Positions 29,149 to 37,742 of a DNA stretch of 43,178 nucleotides are shown in pieces. Each line of letters opens with the position of its first letter. The stretch's first letter is position 1. The position numbers and the translations under genes were made by a program. Under the pieces are notes generated by a model that did not search any database, was not told the origin of the DNA, and saw nothing but the letters and a program-made list of their open reading frames with translations. Source of the DNA: a virus; IMG/VR virus record IMGVR_UViG_3300042141_000196, positions 1 to 43,178 of that record; one strand, given 5' to 3'.

Positions 29149-32100
29149 CGGGTTTTGTAGAGTTGGCTTTCCTGGATGATGGAGCGGATGGCGAAGTTCA
29201 CTTCCGCTTGATTGCCGAGAGTGTTTGCGGTGTCGGCTTCTTCCATTCGGCTTTGGAAAAGATTCTCGAAAGATTGCAGTTCTCGATAGCGGTCCTCCTC
29301 GCGAAAATTGCGGGCGTCGCCGCGTGAGCGCAGCCAGTAGTATTCTTGGCGAAGGGCTTTGACTTGGGCTGGCATGTCGAGGCGCTTGATGGCTTTGAAT
29401 TTGTCTTCGCCTGCTTGCGCGGTGCGCATGGTTTCGCGGGTGCCTTGGTCGGTGATCTTCAAGAAGCGGTTGAATGCCGGGACGGCTCCGATGGCAGCTT
29501 CGGTGTAGGTGTTGGCGCGGGCATCGTATTTGAAGAAATTGGAAACGCCGGTTTCATTCAGCGTCCAGCCGACCATTGGTTTCAAAGCATACAAGCCACC
29601 GGCTTTTTGCTCGTCTTCGGAAAGGATAGGTTGGTTGCGGTGATTGACCGGAGATTTTCCAGTGAAAAATTGCCCCCACTTGTCGCCCACTTCCACGACA
29701 GGATTCATGCCGGGCAGCGTGGCCGTGAAGCCGCTGATGATGTCGAAGCCTTCGACATCGAGGGGACGGCCTTGCGCCATCCGCACCATGGCTTTCGTCA
29801 GCTTCGAGATCGTGGCGAAGAGCAATCGGTTGTTCTCATCCAAGGGCAGCGTGAGCAGTGCGGACTTGGTGCCGGTTGGGGAATCCACGGTGCCGAGTGG
29901 CACGATGCCTTTGTTGGAGATGTCGTATTCGCTCGATCCGGCGTAGGTTTTGGCGAGGTCTTCGCCTAAGACCCCTTCCTTAGCCAAGCGCTGCATGATG
30001 GCGGCGACTCCGCCGCCTGCGATGAAGAACGCCAGCACATATTCCTGCCAGGACATGGTTTTGCCTTCGCGGCCTGTGATGAGCTTGCCCATCGACTCGA
30101 AGGACCGGACAAAGATATTTGCGAACGGAGCAAGGGCTTGGAAGTTCCCGATGTGCTTGCCCTTTTTGTAGGTGTTCGGCAGGCCGATGTGGTTTCGCAC
30201 CCAATACGCGGCCTTGGCTTTATCCATGCCAAGCGTGCGTGTGTTCGTTTTGTAGCTGGAGGTTTTGGGAATGTTCTGGAGGATTTGCCCGGCCAGTTCG
30301 ACATCGTTGAGGTAGTTGGCGACTTGGCGATAAATCCACGGGAGCGGCTTGGGCTGTCCGCCGACATGGAATTTTCCCATCAGTGCGTCGATGGCATGGT
30401 CCGGGTTGTTGTTGGCAACTCCGCGCCCGAGGTAAGCCCATGGCCCGCCGATGGCATAGTTCTCGATCATCTCGCGCATGAGTGCGGATCGGCCAATGTC
30501 TCCCCTCGCCCAATCGACCGAGGCCGTAGGATCATCCGGCAACCAGGGCAGAGATTCGAGAGCGTTGGCAAAGACTCGCCCGGCGAAAAATCCCGCGTAG
30601 CTTGCGGCATTTCCACCCACCACGCCGCCAAGAACCATGCCGGGGACCCCGCCTACGGTTCCCAAGGCCGCTCCGCCCGTGGCTCCGGCGATGCCTGCCA
30701 ATGAGGTTCCGGTAAATTCCATGAGCACCCGCCGACCGTCGCGGCTTTTGGAAAGCTCCAAGACCTCCTTGGCAATGTTCTTCACAAGGGCCGCACGGCC
30801 TTTGACTCCGCCGGGTTGGTTCACCAGCGCCCGGCCAAAATCCTTGATAGGTCCAGTGAAAAGCTGGAAGTTCGGATTCCACTTGATGATGAGGTTGTAA
30901 ATGCTGTTGCGGAATCCCCAATTCAGCGATTTGAGAATGGCATCGCCCATGGCTGGCGAGTGCTGGTCGAGCGCTTCGGCCCACCTGTCTTGGATGTGTG
31001 CCCCGACGAGTTGGCCTTTCTCGCGCCAAGTCACCAGCTTCCATCCGGTTTCGCTTGGAGGCTTCGGCTCCATGAATTTCCCGTTGAATCGCATGGGTGC
31101 AGGGCGGGCGATTTCCGGCGTGGACTGAACGAGTCGGCCACCCATGACACGCTTGAATTTATTTCTCTGCGCGGCGCGGAACATCGTAATCAATTTCTTG
31201 GGCATTTCCACGGTCGGGCGGGCCACGGCTTTGACCGTTCCTTTGCGTCCCACCATGCGGCTGGAAGTGTATTCCTTCACATAGTCCAGCACGGTAAAAG
31301 TCGCGTAGTTCTCGTTGGTGGAAAATTTCTGCCACAAGTCATCAGTGAGCATCCCCTCTTCCCAATAAAATTTAAGGACATCCTGGAATTGCTCGCGGAA
31401 TGCTTTGGCTGCCGCTTCCAGAGCGGCCCATTGCTCCGGCTTCATATTGGCCTGCATGTAGTCGAGCCGTTCCTGCGCGGTGCGGGCGGTCTCTCCGCCA
31501 GGGTTGAATTTCGTAGGGCTTTGCTCGTAGCCGATCGTTTGCATTTCCCCATCCACCATTTCCTTCACCTCGTATTTCTCGCGGGCGATGCGCGTGTAGA
31601 TGAGGTAATCATCGAGGTAGAATCGGCTAATCCCAGCCTCGTCCAGCCCGAGCAGGACTCGCTGCATATCCATCATGCGAAGTTGCAGGCGGCTGTCGGC
31701 CATCGGATGCTCTTCGGTGAGGTAGCGGTAGGGATCGTTCTCGGCAGAGGGCAGCTTTCCTTCGGCTCGGGCTTTGTCGATGGCCGAGGTCAGCGGGAAA
31801 AATTCATCCCAATACTGGTCGCGCAAATCATCCCAGAGGCCGGTCAGGGAATTGCGGCGGGAGGTGGCTTTCTCGAAAGCATCGAGGAATGCCTTGTCGC
31901 CTTTGGCGTAGTTCTGCCAATCGCGTTCCTGGCGGGCACCCAGCACATTGTCGCGGCCTTTGTTGATGCGGTCGTAGATGTCGATGAGTTTGGCTTTGAC
32001 TTGCGGGCGGGTGTCGAGGTGGTTCCAGAAGGTTTCGTAGAAAATGGGGGCGCGGGCTTTGAGGTCTGCCGGGGAGTTCAGCAGGACGCTCATGGCATCG

Positions 32101-35100
32101 GCGAAAAGTTCCTCGGCGCTGAGGCGGTATTTGATGTAGCTGTCCGGCGCGGTGGCCATGTCGAAGGGCTTCCACCAGCGGGTGAGGTCGATGAGTTCCT
32201 GCCTGATGTATTTGAAGTCGGCGACATTCCTGGCGCTCATCTCGGCGCGCATGGCGGCGTGGAATGCCTCGCGGAGTTCGTCCGGGGTGGGCTCGCGGCC
32301 TCCGATGTTCTGGACTTCCTCGCGGGTGTTGGTGCCGATTTGCTCGCCTTGGACCTGGAATTTCGCCAGGCGGGAATCGACAATCCCTTTCATGGCTTGC
32401 TTGACGATGGCTTTCTTGGTGGCTCCGTCCTGCTTGGCGAACCAATCGTAGAGTTCCGGCCATTGCTCGCGGGCCGTGAGGCCAAAGAGGCTCTTGACGA
32501 TTTCGGGGGTGACTCCGCTTTGGGCGTAGACCGGCTCCTCGACGAGGACGCGGCGGACCTCGCCTTCGAGGGAGGCGCGAAGGTCTTCCTCGGCACGGCG
32601 GCGGATGGCTTCGCGCTGCTTCTTGGTGATCGGGTCTCCTTGCGCGGCGGCGGGGTCCAGCGGCATCGAGTGTTTGGTCGAGCGAGCCCCGGCAATGATG
32701 CCAAGGAGGTTGCCTTTCTGCATTTTGAAATCATCCATGAATTGGATGAAGTGTCCGGCCTCGTGCATGAAGACCATGTTGGCAGAAGCCTCCCCGCCAG
32801 CAGCGATAAGATCAGGGCGGAGTGTGATGTAGCCGTTGCCCGCAGGAAGAAATGTGCCCAATGCGCCACGCTTGCGCGGCACACGGATTTGCGGGTTGTT
32901 TCCAGACAGGCTTTTGAAAAACTCCACCGCTTCCGGCATCTCAATGATTGGCACTTTATCCAGGCCGCCGAGGATGACCGGCATCGTCCAGACTCCGTTG
33001 TCGGCGCGGGAGACTCCCACGGCATCGGGGTAGTCGGCGAAGACTTGGGCGTCGTTGTAGGTTTCGAGCGCGGGCTTGGGGAGCGGGGCGGTGGTGGGGA
33101 TGATGGGCGTGGGCGGACCGGCATCGGCCATGACTTTGCTGCCGCTGCGGGATTTGGCTGGGGCTTCCTCAAATAGCGAGGGCGTGTTCTCGTAGCCGCC
33201 TTGGCGCACGGTGGCGGCGCGGGCTGCTTCCTCTTCCTGTGCCGAAAGGACTTTTACAGGCGACTCGATAGGGTCGGAAATGAGGTTGAACGGCATTTCC
33301 TCCTCGCTGAAGAGTGCGCCGGCGGGTTTCTTAGCAGGCTGCGGCGGTTCGATGGGTTCGCCGAAGAAGTTGTCAATGTCGCCGGTGGGTGGCGCGGCGA
33401 GCTCGGCTTCCTGCACCCACATTTGCGTGCCGTCTTCCACTTTCTGGAGGCCAAACTTTGTGCCGTCTTGGAGGGAGATGGTGAATGTCTCGGGGTCGAT
33501 GGCTTTCACATTCAGCCACTCGTTGCCGATCTTCACCTTGTCGCCGATTTGCAGATTGCTGGAAGAAATGGGTTGGAGCTTGGCTTTCTTGGAGTCGGCT
33601 GGTTCGAGGGCGGCTTTCGAGAAATTGTCGTATTGCTTTTCCAGCTTGTCGTATTCGGCTTGTTGCGGGTCGCCATCCTTGATCTGGCGGTAGCTGTTCA
33701 CCTCGGCCATGTAGGCGTTGAATAGGGTGTCGGGATACGGGTCGGGCAATAAACCTAGCTCATAGAGTTCTTGGGCGCGGACATCGTAGGGTTGGCCTGT
33801 CGAGCGGTGCGTCTCGGCAAAGTGCCTGCCGGTGCGGCGTATCTCATTCCAGTTGTCATTCTCCCCGCCTGCTTTGCCGCTCTTGCTCGGGCGCACGGGA
33901 GATTCTTGCAGGGCCGCAAGGATGGGAAATGTGCCGGGGTCGTAGGAGATGCGGGGAAAACGGCGCTTGGACTTGGCGGGTGGCGGAGTGGTGGCCCCCT
34001 CCCCGGCGATCAATTCGGGTGAGCCTGTCGATTCAGGCGCTGTGAGTGTGCTTGCTACGGGAGCAGAGGCCGTTGGGGGAATGTCGTCAACCGGCGTGGC
34101 GGTGGTGGGGTCGAAGGTATCATTTGATACCTGGGTAGGAGCCGAGTTGGTGATTGCGGGATATAAATCTTCGATGAAGTAGCGTTTCCCAGGAACGGCA
34201 ACGCCTCTTGATCGATCAACAGCGGTGTAAGCATTCCAAGCGGCCTCGGCAGATTGAAATCTTGGGGTTCCTCTCTGGTCTTTCCAAGATTCTCCAATCC
34301 AAGCCGACATGTCGTCCATCATGTCGCCGGTAAGCCCTGGCTCCATGTCTGCCCGGCCAGTCCAACCATTCATGGTATCATTTGATACCTGTGGCGGGTT
34401 AACCTGTGGGTTAACTGCGGCCGGAGCGGGCAGGGCTTGGATGCCCTCGGGGCCGGGGAGGGCGTTGGTGCCGCCTTGGAAGGCTGGCGCGGGGCCGCCT
34501 CGGTTGAGGAAGGCTTGGCCGGAGTAGGCGGCGGGGCTGCCTGCCAGCGGCACGGCGGCTTGGGGATTCTCGGCGGCGTAGGCCAAAAGCTCGCGCTGGA
34601 AGCGGGGGTTGATGATCTCGGTGGTATCGAGGAAGCGGAAGCCTGCGGCGTCCACGGTGGCGCGGCGGATGGCTTGGGCATCGAGAAGGCGTTCATCGGC
34701 GCGGAGGGTATCCACGGCCTGCCGCATCACGCGGTAGTCCTCGGCTTCCTGTCGGCTGGCGCGTCCGGTTTTGACTTGGGTTTCCAGCGTCACCAATTCC
34801 TCGGGGGCGTAGGTTTTATTACGAGCCTTCACCCCAAGCCCCGCGCCGAGGCCGCCGAAGATGGCGGAGAGGCCGGTGCTGGCGGGGTTGTATTGCGGTC
34901 GAGGGGCGAGTTGTTCGCCGGTCTGGCGGAAATGCTCCATCGCCACTTCCTTGCTGATGTCTTGATGCAGGAGCTTATCGAGGCCGAGGTTCGCGACTTG
35001 GATCGTGGCGTCGGTGGCCACGCCGATGCCTGCGCCTGCGCCAAAGGCTCCCGTGACAAACTTCGCAGCGGCGGCGCTGCCCTTCTCGGCTTGGATGAGA

Positions 35101-35906
35101 TTGGCGGCATTCGCCAGGCGGGAGATGGAAACGGGCGTGGGGGCGAGGATCGAGACGAGCTGGCCGCCGGTGTTGTAGCCGGGCTTGAGCTGGTTCGCGG
35201 CGTAGAAGGAATCGAGGAGGTCGCTTTCCTTGGAGGAGAGTTCGAGGGCTTTGTCGTAGGCGTAGCCGGTGCCAAGCGCGGCGGCGGTGCCTGCGCCAAT
35301 GCCAACGGCGACGGCTCCCGGTCCAGTAAAGCCGGTGGCCGTGGCGGCGGCTCCACCGCCCACGATGGCGGCTCCGGTTTGCATGGCTCCTTTGAGCAGG
35401 CCGGAGGCGGCGGATTTGACTTCGGGGTAGGCTCCGGCGCGGCGCTCCAGGTCGCGGCGGGCGGCGGTGGCTTTCTCCACCGAGGGGATCACCGTGCGGG
35501 TGGCTTCGTCGTATTGATCGACGGTGCCCTTGAGGAGTTCGGTGTAGGAATCGGAGTCGATCACCCCGGAGGACCAAAGGTTCTCGACGGCGGAGTTGTA
35601 GCGGGCGGGGTCGATGTAGATGCGGCCATCGAGGACTTTCCAAGACTGGCTGCCCTCGGGGAAAATCCCTTCCTCGCGGATGCGTTGATCCTCGCGCATC
35701 CCGGCATCGCGGGCGGCATCAAGTTCGGGGTTCGGCGTGGGAACGGGCGACGGCGTGGCGGCGGGCAAGGCGGGTTCGTCCTCCACCAGCACGGCGGAAG
35801 CTGGATCAAAAGCCATCGGCTCCTCCTCCACCGGCACGGCAGAGGCGGCATCGAAGGCGGGCGGATCGTCCTCGATAAGGACGGCGGTGGAGGGATCGAA
35901 ACTCAT
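29145..35906 (-). CDS. Giant internal virion/ejection-like protein with zincin motif
   Basis: 2253 residues from the ATG at 35906, which overlaps the stop of the gene above. N-terminus has repeated FDxxxAVxVExxP units (FDPSTAVLIEDD, FDAASAVPVEEE, FDPASAVLVEDE). Gly/Ala-rich hydrophobic segments occur around residues 170-215 and 1720-1770, suggesting membrane contact. Residues about 1048-1052 are HEAGH inside FMHEAGHFIQF, a zinc metallopeptidase-type motif. Length and position among virion genes fit the large polyvalent internal proteins of short-tailed phages that enter the host with the DNA. No lysozyme or RNA polymerase motif was recognised. An in-frame cassette at 34116-34389 is bounded by identical palindromes. 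Confidence 0.6.
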   Translation of the reverse strand: MSFDPSTAVLIEDDPPAFDAASAVPVEEEPMAFDPASAVLVEDEPALPAATPSPVPTPNPELDAARDAGMREDQRIREEGIFPEGSQSWKVLDGRIYIDPARYNSAVENLWSSGVIDSDSYTELLKGTVDQYDEATRTVIPSVEKATAARRDLERRAGAYPEVKSAASGLLKGAMQTGAAIVGGGAAATATGFTGPGAVAVGIGAGTAAALGTGYAYDKALELSSKESDLLDSFYAANQLKPGYNTGGQLVSILAPTPVSISRLANAANLIQAEKGSAAAAKFVTGAFGAGAGIGVATDATIQVANLGLDKLLHQDISKEVAMEHFRQTGEQLAPRPQYNPASTGLSAIFGGLGAGLGVKARNKTYAPEELVTLETQVKTGRASRQEAEDYRVMRQAVDTLRADERLLDAQAIRRATVDAAGFRFLDTTEIINPRFQRELLAYAAENPQAAVPLAGSPAAYSGQAFLNRGGPAPAFQGGTNALPGPEGIQALPAPAAVNPQVNPPQVSNDTMNGWTGRADMEPGLTGDMMDDMSAWIGESWKDQRGTPRFQSAEAAWNAYTAVDRSRGVAVPGKRYFIEDLYPAITNSAPTQVSNDTFDPTTATPVDDIPPTASAPVASTLTAPESTGSPELIAGEGATTPPPAKSKRRFPRISYDPGTFPILAALQESPVRPSKSGKAGGENDNWNEIRRTGRHFAETHRSTGQPYDVRAQELYELGLLPDPYPDTLFNAYMAEVNSYRQIKDGDPQQAEYDKLEKQYDNFSKAALEPADSKKAKLQPISSSNLQIGDKVKIGNEWLNVKAIDPETFTISLQDGTKFGLQKVEDGTQMWVQEAELAAPPTGDIDNFFGEPIEPPQPAKKPAGALFSEEEMPFNLISDPIESPVKVLSAQEEEAARAATVRQGGYENTPSLFEEAPAKSRSGSKVMADAGPPTPIIPTTAPLPKPALETYNDAQVFADYPDAVGVSRADNGVWTMPVILGGLDKVPIIEMPEAVEFFKSLSGNNPQIRVPRKRGALGTFLPAGNGYITLRPDLIAAGGEASANMVFMHEAGHFIQFMDDFKMQKGNLLGIIAGARSTKHSMPLDPAAAQGDPITKKQREAIRRRAEEDLRASLEGEVRRVLVEEPVYAQSGVTPEIVKSLFGLTAREQWPELYDWFAKQDGATKKAIVKQAMKGIVDSRLAKFQVQGEQIGTNTREEVQNIGGREPTPDELREAFHAAMRAEMSARNVADFKYIRQELIDLTRWWKPFDMATAPDSYIKYRLSAEELFADAMSVLLNSPADLKARAPIFYETFWNHLDTRPQVKAKLIDIYDRINKGRDNVLGARQERDWQNYAKGDKAFLDAFEKATSRRNSLTGLWDDLRDQYWDEFFPLTSAIDKARAEGKLPSAENDPYRYLTEEHPMADSRLQLRMMDMQRVLLGLDEAGISRFYLDDYLIYTRIAREKYEVKEMVDGEMQTIGYEQSPTKFNPGGETARTAQERLDYMQANMKPEQWAALEAAAKAFREQFQDVLKFYWEEGMLTDDLWQKFSTNENYATFTVLDYVKEYTSSRMVGRKGTVKAVARPTVEMPKKLITMFRAAQRNKFKRVMGGRLVQSTPEIARPAPMRFNGKFMEPKPPSETGWKLVTWREKGQLVGAHIQDRWAEALDQHSPAMGDAILKSLNWGFRNSIYNLIIKWNPNFQLFTGPIKDFGRALVNQPGGVKGRAALVKNIAKEVLELSKSRDGRRVLMEFTGTSLAGIAGATGGAALGTVGGVPGMVLGGVVGGNAASYAGFFAGRVFANALESLPWLPDDPTASVDWARGDIGRSALMREMIENYAIGGPWAYLGRGVANNNPDHAIDALMGKFHVGGQPKPLPWIYRQVANYLNDVELAGQILQNIPKTSSYKTNTRTLGMDKAKAAYWVRNHIGLPNTYKKGKHIGNFQALAPFANIFVRSFESMGKLITGREGKTMSWQEYVLAFFIAGGGVAAIMQRLAKEGVLGEDLAKTYAGSSEYDISNKGIVPLGTVDSPTGTKSALLTLPLDENNRLLFATISKLTKAMVRMAQGRPLDVEGFDIISGFTATLPGMNPVVEVGDKWGQFFTGKSPVNHRNQPILSEDEQKAGGLYALKPMVGWTLNETGVSNFFKYDARANTYTEAAIGAVPAFNRFLKITDQGTRETMRTAQAGEDKFKAIKRLDMPAQVKALRQEYYWLRSRGDARNFREEDRYRELQSFENLFQSRMEEADTANTLGNQAEVNFAIRSIIQESQLYKTR
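34116..34131. repeat. Palindrome GGTATCATTTGATACC, copy 1
   Basis: Perfect 6-bp arms around ATTT, inside the giant virion gene, encoding VSNDT on the minus strand. Confidence 0.85.
34374..34389. repeat. Palindrome GGTATCATTTGATACC, copy 2
   Basis: Identical to the copy 258 bases (86 codons) away and in the same frame. The segment between has a lower GC look than its flanks. Confidence 0.85.
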
Positions 35907-36931
35907 TCCCAAGCTCCGTTGCCCCGGTAGGTTTTCACATTGCCAGCGGCATCGCGGTAGCGTTTGCCGACTTGGAATTTCTCAGGCGTGGGCATGGGGT
36001 TTGGGCGGGGGGTTTGGGAAGGAGTCGGGGAAGGAGTCGGGGAAGGCGTGGCGGCAGGTGTCGGCGCGGGCGTGGCGGTGGGAGCCGGGGAGGATTTGGC
36101 GGAGCGGTTCACGGGGCGGAGGGCGACATCGAGGCGTTTATCAAATTCCGATTTCTCGCTCTCCAGTTGCTTGCGGAGGGCTTTGACCTTATCGCCACCG
36201 ATCCATCCGGCGGATTCATACACGCCGGTCTGGTCGTTGTATTGCACGGATTCTGTTTCGGAGAAGCGAGTCAGGTCGTTCAAGCGAGCGCCGAGGTTTT
36301 CGCTTTGGAGTTGCAGGCGTTTGATATTTTCCTCCTGGCTGGCCGAGAATTTGGCCGGGCCGCGCATGGGGTCTTTCGTCACTTTATCGCGGGCCGGAAT
36401 GGTGTCGCCGGTCGTCAGGTCCGTCAGCACCATGGTTCCATCCTCGGTTTGCCACCGCTCCATTTTCACCGGCTCCTCGGGCTTGGCTTCGGGGATAATT
36501 TGATTGTTCACCATGTTGACGGTGCGGCCATCGGGCAGGGCCACGGTCTGGACTTGGGAGGCGCGGGCACGCTTCACACTGTCTTGGTAAATGCGGAGGG
36601 CATCGCTGGCGCGGAGGCGACCGCCCGAGGCTTTGGCGGCGCGGATGACTTCCTTCTCATGCGGCGAGAGGGCATCCCACTCCTCTTGGCGGGTGATGCG
36701 GAGGCTCGTTCCCTGGGCGAGCCGGGCGGCCACGGCATCGTAGGGCTCATCGCCCGAGACGGCATCGAGGGCTTGGCCGACTGGGGGCTGCTGCTGCTGG
36801 GCGGCAGGATCGACGGCGGAAAGCGCAGAGCCGGTCTGCATAAAGCCGTTGGGATCAGCGTCGGCGGCGGGGTTATACACCGGCAGCGGCACAACCTGGT
36901 CGTAATCGAGAGCGGCTTGCTGGGGGGTCAT
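35903..36931 (-). CDS. Structural candidate with coiled coil and Pro/Thr linker
   Basis: 342 residues beginning MTPQQAALDYDQVVPLPVYN. Helical segments are followed by a small beta unit (VALPDGRTVNMVNNQIIPEA, WQTEDGTMVLTDLTTGDTIP), a coiled coil (ENIKRLQLQSENLGARLNDL) and a Pro/Thr/Ser-rich linker at about 285-325. A short C-terminal unit, FQVGKRYRDAAGNVKTYRGN, closes it. ATGA overlap couples it to the giant virion gene, so it is likely an internal virion or assembly partner. No family recognised. Confidence 0.55.
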   Translation of the reverse strand: MTPQQAALDYDQVVPLPVYNPAADADPNGFMQTGSALSAVDPAAQQQQPPVGQALDAVSGDEPYDAVAARLAQGTSLRITRQEEWDALSPHEKEVIRAAKASGGRLRASDALRIYQDSVKRARASQVQTVALPDGRTVNMVNNQIIPEAKPEEPVKMERWQTEDGTMVLTDLTTGDTIPARDKVTKDPMRGPAKFSASQEENIKRLQLQSENLGARLNDLTRFSETESVQYNDQTGVYESAGWIGGDKVKALRKQLESEKSEFDKRLDVALRPVNRSAKSSPAPTATPAPTPAATPSPTPSPTPSQTPRPNPMPTPEKFQVGKRYRDAAGNVKTYRGNGAWE

Positions 36932-36940
36932 GGGTTGATT

Positions 36941-37441
36941 TTACCGGCTCATGTCAATGCCATCGCCCACCTCCACGCCAAACATGGGCGAGGAAGATCC
37001 GCCCCCGCCGCCGAGGCCGAGGGCGGCTTTCTGCTGGGCGAGGTTGAGGGCTTGGGTGTATTGGGCCTGGGTGTTGTAGCGGCTTTGCAAATTTTCCATC
37101 GCGGGCATGAAGGCCATCATGGCTCCGGCCATTTTGTCGGGGTTGTTGCCTGCTTTGCCGAGTTCGGTTTGGAGCGCTTGCCCGAGGGCTATACCTTCCT
37201 CGCCATACTGCGGGAGGATGGCTTGCATGGCCGAGCCGGTGGCTTGGATGCCTTGGAGCTTGGCGGTATTGGCTTGGGATTTGGCGATGGCTCCCGTGAT
37301 GCCTCCTGCAAAGTTTGTCACCCCATCAGCGATACCTTGGGCGAGGGCTTGATTTCCGGCGGCGGTGATTTCGGCGGAGCGGGTTTTGTATCCGGCGAGG
37401 ATTTGGCCGGAGTTGTCGTTGACGGTGGGGGCGTAGGACAT
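36941..37441 (-). CDS. Small Gly/Ala-rich virion candidate
   Basis: 166 residues beginning MSYAPTVNDNSGQILAGYKT. Mostly helical with small residues (VTNFAGGITGAIAKSQANTA) and a glycine-rich end (LGLGGGGGSSSPMFG). The style resembles the neighbouring 970-residue protein and other internal head proteins. No specific family. Confidence 0.5.
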   Translation of the reverse strand: MSYAPTVNDNSGQILAGYKTRSAEITAAGNQALAQGIADGVTNFAGGITGAIAKSQANTAKLQGIQATGSAMQAILPQYGEEGIALGQALQTELGKAGNNPDKMAGAMMAFMPAMENLQSRYNTQAQYTQALNLAQQKAALGLGGGGGSSSPMFGVEVGDGIDMSR

Positions 37442-37448
37442 GGCGTTT

Positions 37449-37742
37449 TTAGGTTGGGAGGTTTTTGGATTGGCGGGCTTCTAGGCAGAGTGGGCTGCCG
37501 GGCTGAAAGGCGCGGCAGGCGGATGGGCGTGATTCGTATATTGAGCAGGCGACTCCTCGGCCCACCTCGCCACGGAGGGCGATGCAGCGTCCGCAGGGTG
37601 AGGTCTTGAGGAGGGGGTAGTCGCTTCGGAGGTAGTGGGCAGGGATGCCGGTGGCGTCGGAGCGGTCGCGCCGTAGCACGGGCCAGCTCCAACGGTGCGA
37701 GCAACATGCGCCACACCGTTGACAGTCGTATTGGGATTCCAT
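37449..37742 (-). CDS. YkgJ-family cysteine-cluster protein
   Basis: 97 residues beginning MESQYDCQRCGACCSHRWSW. The pattern C-x2-CGACC near the start, RCIALRGEVGRGVACSIYES in the middle and RPSACRAFQPGSPLC at the end is that of the YkgJ/UPF0153 cysteine-cluster family, thought to bind zinc or an iron-sulfur centre. Cysteines are at 7, 10, 13, 14, 50, 53, 66, 76 and 86. The gene lies almost entirely inside the 3' extension of the PAPS-reductase-like gene in another frame. The complete set of family cysteines shows that this frame is the conserved one. Confidence 0.75.
   Translation of the reverse strand: MESQYDCQRCGACCSHRWSWPVLRRDRSDATGIPAHYLRSDYPLLKTSPCGRCIALRGEVGRGVACSIYESRPSACRAFQPGSPLCLEARQSKNLPT

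Noticed and set aside
30816-33176. 786-codon plus-strand open frame
   Set aside because: Antisense of the giant virion gene; no plausible domains or start context.
29145-35906. Tape-measure protein
   Set aside because: Length would fit, but there are no tail-tube genes nearby and composition is not a continuous helix; an internal virion protein fits better.
34437-35930. 497-codon Gly-rich plus-strand frame
   Set aside because: Mirror frame of the giant virion gene; glycine richness follows from GC-rich codons on the other strand.
37481-37742. PP-loop C-terminal extension as a real domain
   Set aside because: Pro/Thr/Ser-rich with no pattern, while the other frame carries a complete conserved cysteine set.
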